A DNA stretch of 64,000 nt, taken from Gracilariopsis chorda (Eukaryota > Rhodophyta > Florideophyceae > Gracilariales > Gracilariaceae). Under the pieces are notes generated by a model, which saw only the letters and a program-made list of their open reading frames with translations, was not told the DNA's origin and made no database searches. Where the stretch lies: assembly GCA_003194525.1 (NCBI GenBank), contig NBIV01000066.1:248001-312000 (forward strand). Reading direction: 5' to 3'. Below are positions 9,830-20,400 of this stretch, piece after piece (position 1 is the stretch's first letter; every line of letters begins with the position of its first letter). Both the position numbers and the translations under genes were made by a program.

Positions 9830-12346
9830 GATGGTCGTTTGGACGTTGTGCAAGGCGAAAGTTCGCGCAGGGTGGATCAGGGCTTGGAAGCTGGTGGAAG
9901 TAGGCAGCGGAGAGGGCGATGGCAAGGTGAACGGGGCGGCAAATAGACGAGCTATATCCCACTACCGTGAGGGCAATGAACGCGGTTAAATGTGCTCGAC
10001 GGTGCATACTGGCTGGATCGCTGCTGTGTGTACAGCAGAATGGGCCACTTGGCATGCGGCGCTTGGCTCAAGCATGGCCGCGCATCTCAGCTGCATACAG
10101 CACCACTTTTCATTGGCAGATTTGGTCGCGCGGCGGATTGCAATATCTTTTGAGTGGATTCGAGGCTGCTGATTCCAATGGGAGGCGCGGTTGGCCGCAT
10201 GTCGCTGCCATTCCCCGTGCTTGTTGCTGCTGGAGTGGATGAGCTTCCTGCGGTGGTGTAGGGCCAACGTGTCCGTCCGGTTTGCGATAGCGGCAACCGG
10301 GTCTTCTCCGTAAATGCGATGCGTTTCCCGATGGCTCTTGTCATCTCAGCATCCCATGTGCTCGCTACGTGATCAAACTTGTGGTGGGGATAATGTCCGT
10401 CTTGATTTGACTGCCGAGCTTCATTCACTCTCCCATGGATAGACCACTAGCAGGGAGCAGCCTTATGACTCATTCCCACCTTTGCACGTACTAATCGCAC
10501 TACAAGCAGAAGACGACTGAGCGTTACGCTACCAATTTGGGTTCATCTACCACAATTCATACCGACGTTTAAAACTTAAAAAAAGGGTTACCCTCCGCAA
10601 CCTCTGGCAGAGATTGCTGCCGGCGTACCGATATGCTGTTGGGCTGATCATCGAGCGTAGACAGCTGGGGCACAACGGAATGCAGCACTGTCTTCCTGCA
10701 CTCATGCATGCAGAAAAGTGAGAGATGCGACTACTGCGGATATCTCGCCTATTCGGCATCCTTCCGACGTGCCCCTCCGACGCAATGGCCATCAGCACGG
10801 CTCGCTACCGAGATTCTTGTAGGCCTATGCACCGCACGGGATTTCCCTGCCAACCAAAAGCATCACTTGAACCGTCATTCTTGTCCTACGCTACCGACAG
10901 CGCCCAAGAACATGTTTCTCCTCCCATTTCTCTTCTTGGTTGACGCCGTGTAGTAGTCAGGTCACTATGAAATATCTTCACTTTAAAAGACTTTCGTGGT
11001 TTGAAGGTGTTTGTCAAGGGCAGCAATGCTCTTAATTCACTTTCGAGACACATCATGGAAATCCAATCCTTATCAACCCCCAGGGCATACTCTGAACAAG
11101 AGATATCTAAAAGAGTATCTGAACACGCAAAGCCTCATAGGACCGAAACGCCTCATCAATAGAGTAAGGATGTAGTTGCAGAGGTTCCGATCACGGAACA
11201 AATCTAGCAATTACTTCAACTCCAAACATACCAGAGTCATCCAATTTCGATGATACTCCAAGCAAATTCTTCCTCGTCTGTCTATCGTACATCGGATGCA
11301 GGTACTCCCCAGTTTCCGCCTTTAGCCGAATCTTTCCTCTTTTGGCAGACTCCACAATAAACACAGAAAAGCTATTCGGTGTGGTAGTGTGCATAGCTGC
11401 AACAACAATTTATTACAAAGCACTCCGCTTTGAATACGATCTGACAGCGAGTGGAGTGAGTGACGACGAAGTACGCAATAGCACATCAGAAAGAGGGTTT
11501 CTGATATTATTGGTGACCTCTCCTACCGGGAACAATTCAGGAAAGGACGTTTATGACCGCTGTATTGTAAAATGGTCATTATTCTTAAAGTGATAGGTAG
11601 ACAACTCTCCTCCCACGCTTTTAGAGGAGAGCTGACAAGCAATAGAGGACGCAGAGGTAGCTGACCAGTGCCGACACTCGATCTCACCCCCTTAAATAGG
11701 GCTCTGCAGGGCTATGTCTCGTCCCGGGGAAAAGAGGTATCGTACAATCAGGTAAAAAGTTGCTAAAGTGGTAGCATCGCTCCACAAGGAAAACGTTTCT
11801 AGAGCTGAGTGACGGAAGCTTTTAACAACACCCCTGCGCCAGACAATTTTCCTGTGACGATCAACCTCAAACCAAACAAACTAGAGTCTTTTTCAGGTAA
11901 AAGGGATTTTCTTGTAGTGAATACATAGTTTTACAAAGTTGAACAGTACTTTAACCTAGTGCAACTTTCTAACAATAATGTGACCTTGGGTGATGATAAG
12001 AAGATTTCTTTTGCATGCATTTTGCTAGCTACTACTGCAGCAATATGGTGATATACACTTCTGCAACATAATGAGCTGCCAAAAGCATGGAAAACATTTA
12101 CTGCTGCGGTTCGGTAGAAATTTGTTCCGGAAGACCCGAGCGTCGAGCACGTGATACGTTAATTTTATGCAAGCAGAGTACAACCATAAACGCTTATTTT
12201 TTGAAGCTCAGAACTCAGTAATAACAATTCCACATATCAGTGCAGGCAAAAAGTGGTACAAGTTTTTGAACGGGTTAAAGCCAAATATTCAGTTTGAAGT
12301 AAGAAAGTCGAACTGTTTCGAGTTTAATTAAGCTACGACAATTGCA
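9830..12346. other. Intergenic, no gene recognised
   Basis: About 2.5 kb upstream of PGM. It presumably holds the PGM promoter, but no TATA or other element was convincing. Frames are short and overlapping on both strands. AT content rises after about 11.8 kb. No repeat or RNA gene was identified. Confidence 0.5.
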
Positions 12347-13630
12347 ATGAGGGTTGAAGCTTCATTTAATGGAAGCTCTCGTGCAGATACTGTTTCCATC
12401 GAAAGCTCTACATCATCCAAGACTGATGCGATGGAGATTTGGAATTTGGAGGGGAGTCAGAAGTTTAGGTCGACACAGCTTCTTAATGATATTAAGAACA
12501 ATTTGTGCTTCGTGTGCCACAGTCCTGGATGCTGCCCTTAGAAAAATCGCTAGAACGCAGCAATCTGGTCTGCAAATGTCGTTAATATCCACATCGAGCG
12601 TGAAAACGTGAACGTAGACTCGGATAACTCGGAACACTAAACGGTCCTTTTAGAAAAAAGAAGTGCACGGTAAAATGACTTTCGAATCGTTATGACGTGT
12701 CGTTGCAGAACGGAAAGGGTTCCGTAAAGGATGATTTACGTTGTGTTCCTCTTCTGGTTTTAGATAGAACATGCGAAGACGTGCTGTTCCGCGTTCTAAA
12801 AGACGACGGGTGCAATATCAACGTTATCTCTATAAATCTTTTCTCTCGCCATAGAGAGACCTTTAAATGGGAGCAAAAGTACGTAGATATTTCACATTCT
12901 AAAGAGAGATTACAAGAAATTGGATCTGAGATGGAATATGGAACATTGCGCATAGTAAATTTATCTTATACTTCAAAGTGGATTGTGGCAGACTGCGGCT
13001 ACGAATTTCTACTGGACATGCCTGGGTATGAAGATTTCAACCCAGAAACAGACTACGACCAACGTACAGTGAAGGTTGTAGAACACGTTTTCCATGCGAT
13101 GCCCGTTGAAAGGAAAACAAGTATCAGAATATGTAACCTAGGAGTCAAGCGGTTTTAAAAGATGCTACGCAAACCAAAGGCGGGAACTTTGGTGTACCAT
13201 GTTGCTCTTGTTAGTATCCATTCAACAACAGGAATTATAGGAGATGGAAGAACACCTATTCTACATTTGGAAGACAAGGACGTCCAAGATATTCTCGAAG
13301 AGCTTAAAGATGTGTTTCAAGACGAGCTCCCGGACGGACTCCCACCCCAAAGAGACATTGGTCATTACAGCACTACAGAGAAAGAGGCAAAGCCTCCCCA
13401 CCGTCCGTTGTACCAGCTTTCGCCAGATGAGCTTGTGGCTGCGAAAGAATATGTTGAGAAACTTTTGAGAAGTGTGTAGGAGAATGAAAATTGGGCAGAT
13501 GCAGTGGTGAGGTAACCATGGGGCTGGGTTGGCAGAGTTCAGAACATTGCTGGCCGACATATTCCACTTGGACAAGCTGGGGGCCTATGCAGGAGATACG
13601 AGGGGACAGTGCGAGTGCCAAGGCACTGTG
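12347..13630 (+). pseudogene. Decayed Ty3/gypsy pol fragment (protease to start of RT), possible gag end
   Basis: One frame from 12697 reads through a retropepsin-like block ('LLVLDRTCEDVLFRVLKD', 'NINVISINLF'). It continues after an in-frame TAA (13156-13158) into the segment that begins gypsy reverse transcriptases: 'ILEELKDVFQDELPDGLPP', then 'KPPHRPLYQLSPDELVAAKE'. A TAG follows at 13477-13479, with recognisable residues for a little longer. The catalytic RT palm is missing, so the piece is cut off before the 13677 LTR. Upstream, a short frame ending at 12541 contains 'CFVCHSPGC', which could be a gag zinc-knuckle scrap. It is unrelated in sequence to the adjacent full element. Confidence 0.6.
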
Positions 13631-13676
13631 GCCATAGGTTTTATTATGTAGCTAATGTTATTTAATTTGTTAGGAT

Positions 13677-14503
13677 TGTGGTGCAATGCCCCAAAGGGGA
13701 AAAACACCGAAAGACGTTCGGGATCTTCCTCTCACGAGGTGAACCCAGTTGGGTAGAGCCCTCCCAGAGGTGTCACGGCGAAGCCGGTTTGTAAGACCAG
13801 GGACACCTGTGGCGACTTGCGCAGGGAGGTGAAGGCGAAGAATCGGTATCCGCGTGAGCGGGATGTGGTCCTCGGTAGAGGTATGTTTCCACGTAAGTGG
13901 GGGTGTGTGAGCGGATGCGCACACGAGGGCCGCGGATAGCGGGAGGTGCTACCCTAAAAAGGGGGAAAAGGAAGGGCGAAGAGGAGGAAGAGAAGACGAT
14001 GTGAGTCGCGAGAGCGACGAGCAGATACGGCAATGCCGGTGGACAGGACTCCCTATACAGGGCGAAACACCAATATGATTGGAACAATTATACTCCCAGT
14101 GATGGGTTTCTTTAGATGTGCAAGGGGGTTAGATGTCCTGTGGTTTACGGCGTTTCCCTCCAAGGAGGAGTAGAGTACGCGCGCAAGCGGCAACAACTAG
14201 AGCCAATTCCCCAGGTTGGGGTCCCTTGTTGGGGAAGGTTTACTGGTGCGACGGCAGTGCGCCGTCGCACTAAGTACTAGCTTCCCAGAAATGGGTGTGA
14301 AAATAATAAATAATATTAACTAAAATACTCCACATTTCGTGGCAACATCCACTACTGTGGCCAACCGCCAATTGACCCAAAACCGTGTCCCACGTGTCCA
14401 TATCCACCATAGTGGGGCGTAGTTCATATACACACTACACAACCGATAATATCGGGAAAGTGTTCAAGTACCAAGAATCCCTCCTTGAGGGCGTTGCACT
14501 ACA
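13677..14503 (-). repeat. 3' LTR (copy C) of the hairpin-dense gypsy element
   Basis: 827 bp. In element orientation it runs TGTAGTGCAACGCC… to …GGCATTGCACCACA, so its ends form a ~14-bp imperfect inverted repeat. Notable stem-loops are 13689-13699, 13728-13739, 14005-14018 (5-bp stem, GAGA loop), 14051-14062, 14180-14189 (GCAA loop), 14246-14270 (10-bp perfect arms) and 14443-14455. Confidence 0.93.
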
Positions 14504-14516
14504 TATCCCCCCCTAA
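14504..14516 (-). promoter_or_regulatory. Polypurine tract of the gypsy element
   Basis: In element orientation AGGGGGGGATA lies directly before the 3' LTR start TGTAGTG. Position and purine run are those expected of the plus-strand primer for reverse transcription. Confidence 0.75.
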
Positions 14517-14832
14517 GACGGGAAAACGACCGCGGACGCATAGGGTTCCCAGACGAAAATGGGTGATAAAAGCGCGTGCGCCGTCTCCGGTTCTCCGGTA
14601 ATTTCCTCTGCACCAGAGTCACTAGCCCCTGATACCGCAGCCGTTGTTTCCTAGTTCTTCTTTCCTGGCATAGCCAGCAGTGTAGTATAGTGTTGTGGGG
14701 AGCTAGCTGCTCCCTTGAATAAACTTTCCCGTTTAGAACGGTGATTCTCGTTTGAGTTCCCCGTCTTCGACGGACCTTGCTTTGTTATCCTTTCCTATCG
14801 CCCTCCGTTCGCGCGGCAACGTTACCCAACTT

Positions 14833-16650
14833 GGGCATTTACCAGCGTGGCTGGAGCTGCAGTTCCCGTTTGACGGTGGTATCGCACGACCTGCGACCGT
14901 GGGAGGTGTTCGATTGACTCCCACGTATCCCCACTGGGGTCATACCCGTACCAGCGGACGCGTTATTGTAGAATACCATCCTGGTCCCAGGTGTGTCCGA
15001 CAAGTCGGTCTACTACGAACTCTCGTTCGTAGACCTGCCGGCCGTGCCGGGTGGTGGTTGTACTTCCTTGCAGGGGCTGCCCGCTGTGCGGTATAATGTC
15101 CCTTAGCAGGGTGTTCGGCGATAACTCCGAAGTTGCCGTGCGCTGTCCTAGTGGCCGCTGCTCATGCGGGAAAATATCCCTCAAGAGGGTGTGTGGTGTC
15201 ACGGTTTTCACCGGCAAGTCGTTCCCCAGAGGGGTGTCGTTGTTCCCGTCTTCACGGTAGGCCGGGCGAACCGCCATTCGGCGGGGGACTTGGTTTCCGC
15301 CTTCGCAGTTGAGCTCACGAACCGCGAATTTGCGGGAAGATGACCGCTCCTGCGGGATCGGCATTTCCACAATCCCCTGGAGGGCCCCGTGCGACACGGT
15401 GATTGGGTGGCAAACCGCCTCCCTGCCAGGCGCACGAGCGCTCTGCACCATACGTTCCGGCGATGCCGTGGTGTCCCCGGCTACTGACGGGTTGCCTGGG
15501 GCTAACTCCGGTACACCGGTATTTTGGTCAAAATTCCCCTCTGGGGGGTGCCGGGCAGGTGCCGATGACACTCTTTTCAGGGGAATTGCGGCTAAGAGCG
15601 GTGCACCATCTCCATGAGGAGGAGCAGCGTCCGGTACGACCGGTTTCGAGCGTGCGATGGCGCGCGTTTTTTCCCGAGTTCCTCGGTTCTTCGCCGCAGC
15701 GATGCGGGGGTTGGCGCAAATTATTCCACGTAGCGGGGGCTTCGATTCCGTCAACGACGGGACGCGTTTCCGGTGCTTGCGAGCCAGGGCTTAAAGCTTC
15801 AACTGCGGCTTGGCTGCCTTTTTCCCCAAGAGGGGTGTGGGTATTTCCCTGTGAGGCCGGCGTATCTGGGCGCCCCTTCTCCGCAAGGCGCGGGTCTGAT
15901 CGACCTGATTGAACCGCTTCCGCGGGGACTTCCGCCAACGGCGGCTTCGAGGCATCGGGCGATTGCCTTTCCGCTGCTGCGGTATTGGAGTGAGGCTTCT
16001 CGTTTTCCCGTGACAAACGGTGTATTTGCCGCTTTTGCGGGGCCTGCGCGTCTGGTTCCTGTTGCACAGCACTGCCCGGGAACGGGGGATTAGTGTCGCG
16101 TGACATACTCCGTGCTCCACGGTCAGTGTTCCGTATGTTACGGTGTGTTTCCCGTTGCGACGGCGATATTGTTCCTCGAAGACGACTGTTCTCCTCCCCC
16201 TCTTTAGACGGAGCGGCGGGATAAGGGATAACATTCCCCGCCTGGCGGGTATAGATGCGCGCCAGTGGGGCAGACGTGGTAGGGGCGGGCGCTGAGGGGC
16301 CCGAATTACCCGGATGAGCCGGTGAGTCCGACAGAGTCGGTAGGTCTGAGAGTCCCTGGCTGGGGTTTGGTAGTACCGTAGGTCTAGTACTCCCGGATGG
16401 TTCCAGTGTTCCAGAGTCCGTAGAAACGGGGTTGCCTGGATCCAGGACTACCTCTGACGAGGGAGGAGGGGCAAGGACAACACGATCACGGGAAATCCGT
16501 TCGTGCGTGTCGCCCATCTCTACCATGACAGTGTCGGTGTTAACAGAGATGACCTTGAAGGGTCCATCCGCCACAGGCGAGAGTTTGTGACGCTTCTCCC
16601 GTTCCGGGTTGTAGTATTCCTTCCTGATGAAGACGTAGTTATTTGCCCGA
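14833..16650 (-). pseudogene. Gypsy integrase C-terminus, linker and chromodomain (frameshifted, stop in chromodomain)
   Basis: The GPY/F-type integrase end ('ADGPFKVISVNTDTVMVEMG') begins the frame at 16574; its upstream part is in this same frame, not that of the catalytic core. A long Pro/Ser/Arg-rich linker follows. The frame changes again between about 15754 and 15528. The chromodomain starts with 'YEREFVVDRLVGHTWDQDG'. It meets a TAA at 14963-14965, then continues in the same frame with 'RVRWYGYDPSGDTWESIEHL' and stops near 14833. Chromodomains at this place steer integration to modified histones. In this copy the domain is cut after its first strands. Confidence 0.75.
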
Positions 16651-17929
16651 ATCGGGGGGTCTTTCCTCGCAAGCGAGCGTCACAATTCCGCTTGTAAGCG
16701 GCTTGGGCCCGTGCCATAGACTTCCGCGCAGCGGGGACCAGCTTGGAAAGCCATTGCTTCCATTGCTGCCGGTAGATACCCACAGATGGGAAATTGTCCA
16801 AGGTAGCTTGGGGTTCCAGCGCCACAGGCGGGGGTGTTCTAGATAGAACCAACTCGAATGGGGAAACTCCGGTAGTCCGGTGTACCTGCGTATTGTACGC
16901 GTAGGTTACCGCATCAGCGTAGAGATCCCAATTCGTTGGGTGGTCAGCGATGTAGCAACGTAACGCCGCGAGTAACGTCCGGTTAAACCGTTCAACTTGC
17001 CCATTACACTGGGGGTGGTAGGTAGTCGTGAACAAGTTCTTGACATCCAGGATGCGACAAACATCCTGGAAGAACTTTCTCACGAACTGCTTCCCGTTGT
17101 CAGAGAGCACCTCCACAGGGGGACCGTAGACAAAAATCCAGTGCGTCACCAGAGCCTGGGCCACCGTGAGAGCGGTTATCCTCCGAAGAGGGACAGTCCG
17201 TACCAGCTTAGAAAAGCGGTCGGTGATGACAAGTAGAAACTTGTTTCTACGTTTTGTGGTGAGTAGTGGTCCGAGAAGATCAATTGCGATAAACTCGAGT
17301 GGCGCCCTTGCGGGGAATAGTTTCATCTTCTTCGCATTTTTGCGGAGTTTGACGCGATTCTTCGCGCATTCGCTACAAAACCGCACGGTTGCGTAGCAAT
17401 CCACCGCCATTGCGGGCCAATAGAAATCCCTTCGCAGGGTTAGGTAGAGTTTCCTCCCACCTGGGTGACCTCCAATGGGGGCGTAGTGTGATAGATGTAA
17501 CACCCGCGATTGCAGGGAATGTGGTACCACAATCTGTGGGCGGGCTTCGACCTTTCTTACGAGGTAGCCTTTGTCGTTTACCCCGAAAGGGAGATCTTCA
17601 CCACCGTTGATACGGGCACGAATCCTCGTACAGAATGGGTCGCCGAATTGTTCTCGGATCATTTCTTCCGGTGATACCGGTACAAAGTTTCCCGGTAACG
17701 GGTTCTCAGATTTATCTCGCGATGCGAGTAGTTCGTCAAAATCAGCATCCTCGTCCCAGGTTTCTGGCCTAGCCTCGACGGCATATTCCGGATCATCCGG
17801 GTCTATAGCCATGAAAGCATGGGACTTCATCATCCTCCGTTGGGAGTGCTTCCCCACTTGTGGGTAACCGCGACAAAGCGTCGGCCTGGGTGTTCTGCGC
17901 ACCCTTTTTATAAATGACTTGAAAGTCAT
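16520..17929 (-). pseudogene. Gypsy integrase: zinc-binding and catalytic core
   Basis: The HHCC zinc domain is present: 'LSHYAPIGGHPGGRKLYL' supplies the His pair and 'CSECAKNR' the Cys pair. The DDE core has Asp in 'FIAIDLLGP', Asp in 'VEVLSDNGKQFV' and Glu in 'NGQVERFNRTLL'. The first residues, before 'MAIDPDDPEYAVEARPETWD', are read in a wrong frame; the natural continuation from RNase H switches frame near 17815. At the other end the frame leaves the protein at a C-run near 16660-16670, where the reading continues in the phase of the GPY/F segment. The enzyme would insert element cDNA into chromatin. Confidence 0.85.
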
Positions 17930-18188
17930 ATTCCGCGAGGCGGAGTCTCCAGCGCATGAGGCGTCCCGACGGGTCGGAGATATTCATCAACCACCTCAAT
18001 GAGGAATGATCCGTGTACACGGTGAAGTGAATTCCCATAAGGTAGGGGCGCAGAGTGGTCATCGCCCATACGACGGCGAGGCACTCTTTCTCCGATACGG
18101 AGTAGTTCCGCTCATGAAAATTGAGCGAGCGCGACCAATAACCAATTGGCATGTCGTTCCCCCTCGGGGGTGGTTTGAAAAAGAGCAC
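17793..18188 (-). pseudogene. Gypsy RNase H domain (frameshifted from RT)
   Basis: Contains 'IGYWSRSLNFHERNYSVSEK', the active-site region 'ECLAVVW', 'FTVYTDHSSLRWL' and the closing 'NTQADALSRLP'. These are standard Ty3/gypsy RNase H motifs. The first catalytic Asp lies upstream in the RT frame ('YSVDTDSSDYQV'). The frames join at about 18150, where one extra base seems to be present after the codon for His in 'GERH'. Confidence 0.85.
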
Positions 18189-19341
18189 ACCGGACTTGGT
18201 AGTCGCTCGAGTCCGTATCTACGGAGTATGGCAACCCAAGTTTTGGGAGATGTAGGATTGGTGCTGATGTGACAGCCTCCTTTAAGGAGTTAAAGGCTTC
18301 CGATTGCTCGGGCGTAAATGTTCCCAGTTTTGGGGGGTTCCCCTTTCGCAACAACGCGTTTAGGGGCGCTGCAGTATCCGAAAAGTTCGGGATAAACCGT
18401 CGATAGACGTTGACCAGCCCAAAAAAGGAGCGCAGTTCCGTTTGAGTACGGGGCTCTTTCGCCTCAACGAGGGATTTGACTCGAGCTTTCTCGATCGCTA
18501 ACCGTCCAGGACGGATAATTCGACCCAGATACTTCACAGTATCTGTGAAGAACTCGCATTTCCTCAACTTGAGAGTAATTCCCGCATCGCGGAGTACGGT
18601 CAGCACGTCTCGGACGTGAGTGAGATGGTCGTCCAACGAGTTGGAGAAGATGATAATATCATCAAGGTAGACCAAACAACTCCGCCACTTAAAGCGGTTG
18701 AGTAGAATATCTACGGCACGCTGAAAGGTGGCGGGGGCGTTGGTTAACCCAAATGGCATCCGCTTGAAGCGGTACGTTCCTGCATGGCAGGTGAATGCGG
18801 TTTTGTCGCGATCCTCCTGTCTGACAGGTACTTGCCAATATCCCCAATTGGCATCAAGGGCCGTGAACACGGTGGCGTCTCCAAGGGAGTCAATGCACTC
18901 GTCCATACGAGGGATGGGGTACGTGTCCCTAACAGTCACGGAATTGAGCCGGCGGTAGTCGACACAGAACCTCCAGGTTCCGTCGGCCTTTAAAGCCAGT
19001 ACAACTGGGGATGCCCAGGGTGATTGAGCGGGCTCAATCACACCTGCGCGGAGCATCTTGTCCACTTGGGACTGCTCCTCTTCCCGAGCTTTCGGACCTG
19101 CCCTGTAAGGGGGTTGTGCAACCGGTCGCGCACCGGGGATTAAATCGATCCGGTGTTCCGTTGCATTAATCTCGCCAAGCGAGCCATCCCAAATTGTGGT
19201 GAATTCCCGTAACATAGTACGGAGTTTGTCGCGGTGCGACTCTGGCACGTGGCTGAAGTCCAGCGCTTCAAGTGCTTTTTCCGGATCAATCCGGTCCTTG
19301 CTCGATAGAGCATTGTCCTGTGGAACAGGTGTGGTTCGCAA
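18112..19341 (-). CDS. Gypsy reverse transcriptase (continues into RNase H by frameshift)
   Basis: Complete palm and fingers: 'LRAGVIEPAQSPWASPVVLA', 'WRFCVDYRRLN', 'FTALDANWGYWQV' with the first catalytic Asp, 'MPFGLTNAPATFQR', and the 'YLDDIIIFS' active site. The thumb follows, with 'LRKCEFFTDTVKYLG' and 'FFGLVNVYRRFIPNFS'. The last ~15 residues are out of frame. All catalytic residues remain, so the domain decayed recently or is under some constraint. Confidence 0.9.
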   Translation of the reverse strand: MRTTPVPQDNALSSKDRIDPEKALEALDFSHVPESHRDKLRTMLREFTTIWDGSLGEINATEHRIDLIPGARPVAQPPYRAGPKAREEEQSQVDKMLRAGVIEPAQSPWASPVVLALKADGTWRFCVDYRRLNSVTVRDTYPIPRMDECIDSLGDATVFTALDANWGYWQVPVRQEDRDKTAFTCHAGTYRFKRMPFGLTNAPATFQRAVDILLNRFKWRSCLVYLDDIIIFSNSLDDHLTHVRDVLTVLRDAGITLKLRKCEFFTDTVKYLGRIIRPGRLAIEKARVKSLVEAKEPRTQTELRSFFGLVNVYRRFIPNFSDTAAPLNALLRKGNPPKLGTFTPEQSEAFNSLKEAVTSAPILHLPKLGLPYSVDTDSSDYQVRCALFQTTPEGERHANWLLVALAQFS

Positions 19342-19465
19342 TTCCGAGTTACTCGGTATGTTCGACGCTGAAGTAGCGGTTTCCTCCCCCTCCTTAGACT
19401 TGACGTCTTCGGACGGCGGGCGAACTCCTCAGAAGAGGTGGTAACTCCGAGTACATCGGCGGCTG

Positions 19466-20383
19466 TCATCTTTGTTGGCAGCATTCCCATAGGTGGGGGG
19501 TTACACTCACAATTACTTGGTGTTTGACCAGATACTGGGGGTCTTTGCCAAGGGTGGCAACCAATATCCGGAAAGGGACATCCGGGGAAATGGAGACAAT
19601 TCCATTAGCCAGCGCCAGCTGGGATTTCTCGTACAACGAGGCGAGGGGTTGTATAACCCGAAGACCGTGTTGACGGGAATTTACCTGCACCCAGACTTGG
19701 GACTCAGCCGGTATAGAAACCGAGGCAGCGACGCGGAGCTTGGTGGACTCGCGGGACGCGGGCGGTGGTTCCTGCGCAGCAGGGAGCGGAACTTGTTTCC
19801 GAGAGGACCGCTTTAGCGGGCGGCGAACAATCGGAACCGACGATCCGTCGTCAAGTTCTACACGCCTGAGGCGGGGCCTGATTGCGTCGACAAATCTGTC
19901 GCAGTAATCACATCCCAGTATGACTGGTGCTGCCAATGAACGGCAAACGATGAAGTCTAACTTCACCACAGAGGTACCAAGTCTCACGACGAGGTCCACT
20001 GTGCCCACCATTTGTAACGGATTGTTGTTCGCATCCGAAATGTCGGGGACCGCGTCAGAGCGGATACGAGACCGCACAAGCGGGGGTAACAATGATTCCA
20101 CAACAAAGTTGGGGCCTGCACCTGTATCCAGGACGGTGAGAAACCTCACCATAAACTGGGGATCAAGGCCAAGGTCGGCATAGACCTTATAATTGCGTTT
20201 GGCCAAGACCAAGACTCTACCGGGAATCCGGGGATTTTTACTCCGTATCCACGGGCGACGCAACACACCGAGGTGCGCAGAGTCCGCGTCAGCGGTGTCT
20301 TTCCTCGAGAGGACTTTCACCGGGGAGCGAGGCGAGGACGCCTCGGGCGCCAACAGCCTCGTTCTTGAGGACGCCTCTCCCAA
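19466..20383 (-). CDS. Gypsy retropepsin (aspartic protease) region
   Basis: The catalytic motif 'FLTVLDTGAGPNFV' sits about one third into the 305 codons. A flap-like region with 'VRLGTSVVKLDFIV' follows, then 'VILGCDYCDRFV', which fits the second half of a retropepsin monomer. The frame differs from both Gag and RT. Pol may be expressed by frameshifting, or the junctions may be mutated; the sequence alone cannot separate these. The Arg/Pro-rich C-terminal third has no recognised domain. Confidence 0.8.
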   Translation of the reverse strand: MGEASSRTRLLAPEASSPRSPVKVLSRKDTADADSAHLGVLRRPWIRSKNPRIPGRVLVLAKRNYKVYADLGLDPQFMVRFLTVLDTGAGPNFVVESLLPPLVRSRIRSDAVPDISDANNNPLQMVGTVDLVVRLGTSVVKLDFIVCRSLAAPVILGCDYCDRFVDAIRPRLRRVELDDGSSVPIVRRPLKRSSRKQVPLPAAQEPPPASRESTKLRVAASVSIPAESQVWVQVNSRQHGLRVIQPLASLYEKSQLALANGIVSISPDVPFRILVATLGKDPQYLVKHQVIVSVTPHLWECCQQR

Positions 20384-20400
20384 AGGGGAGACTCCCTCAG

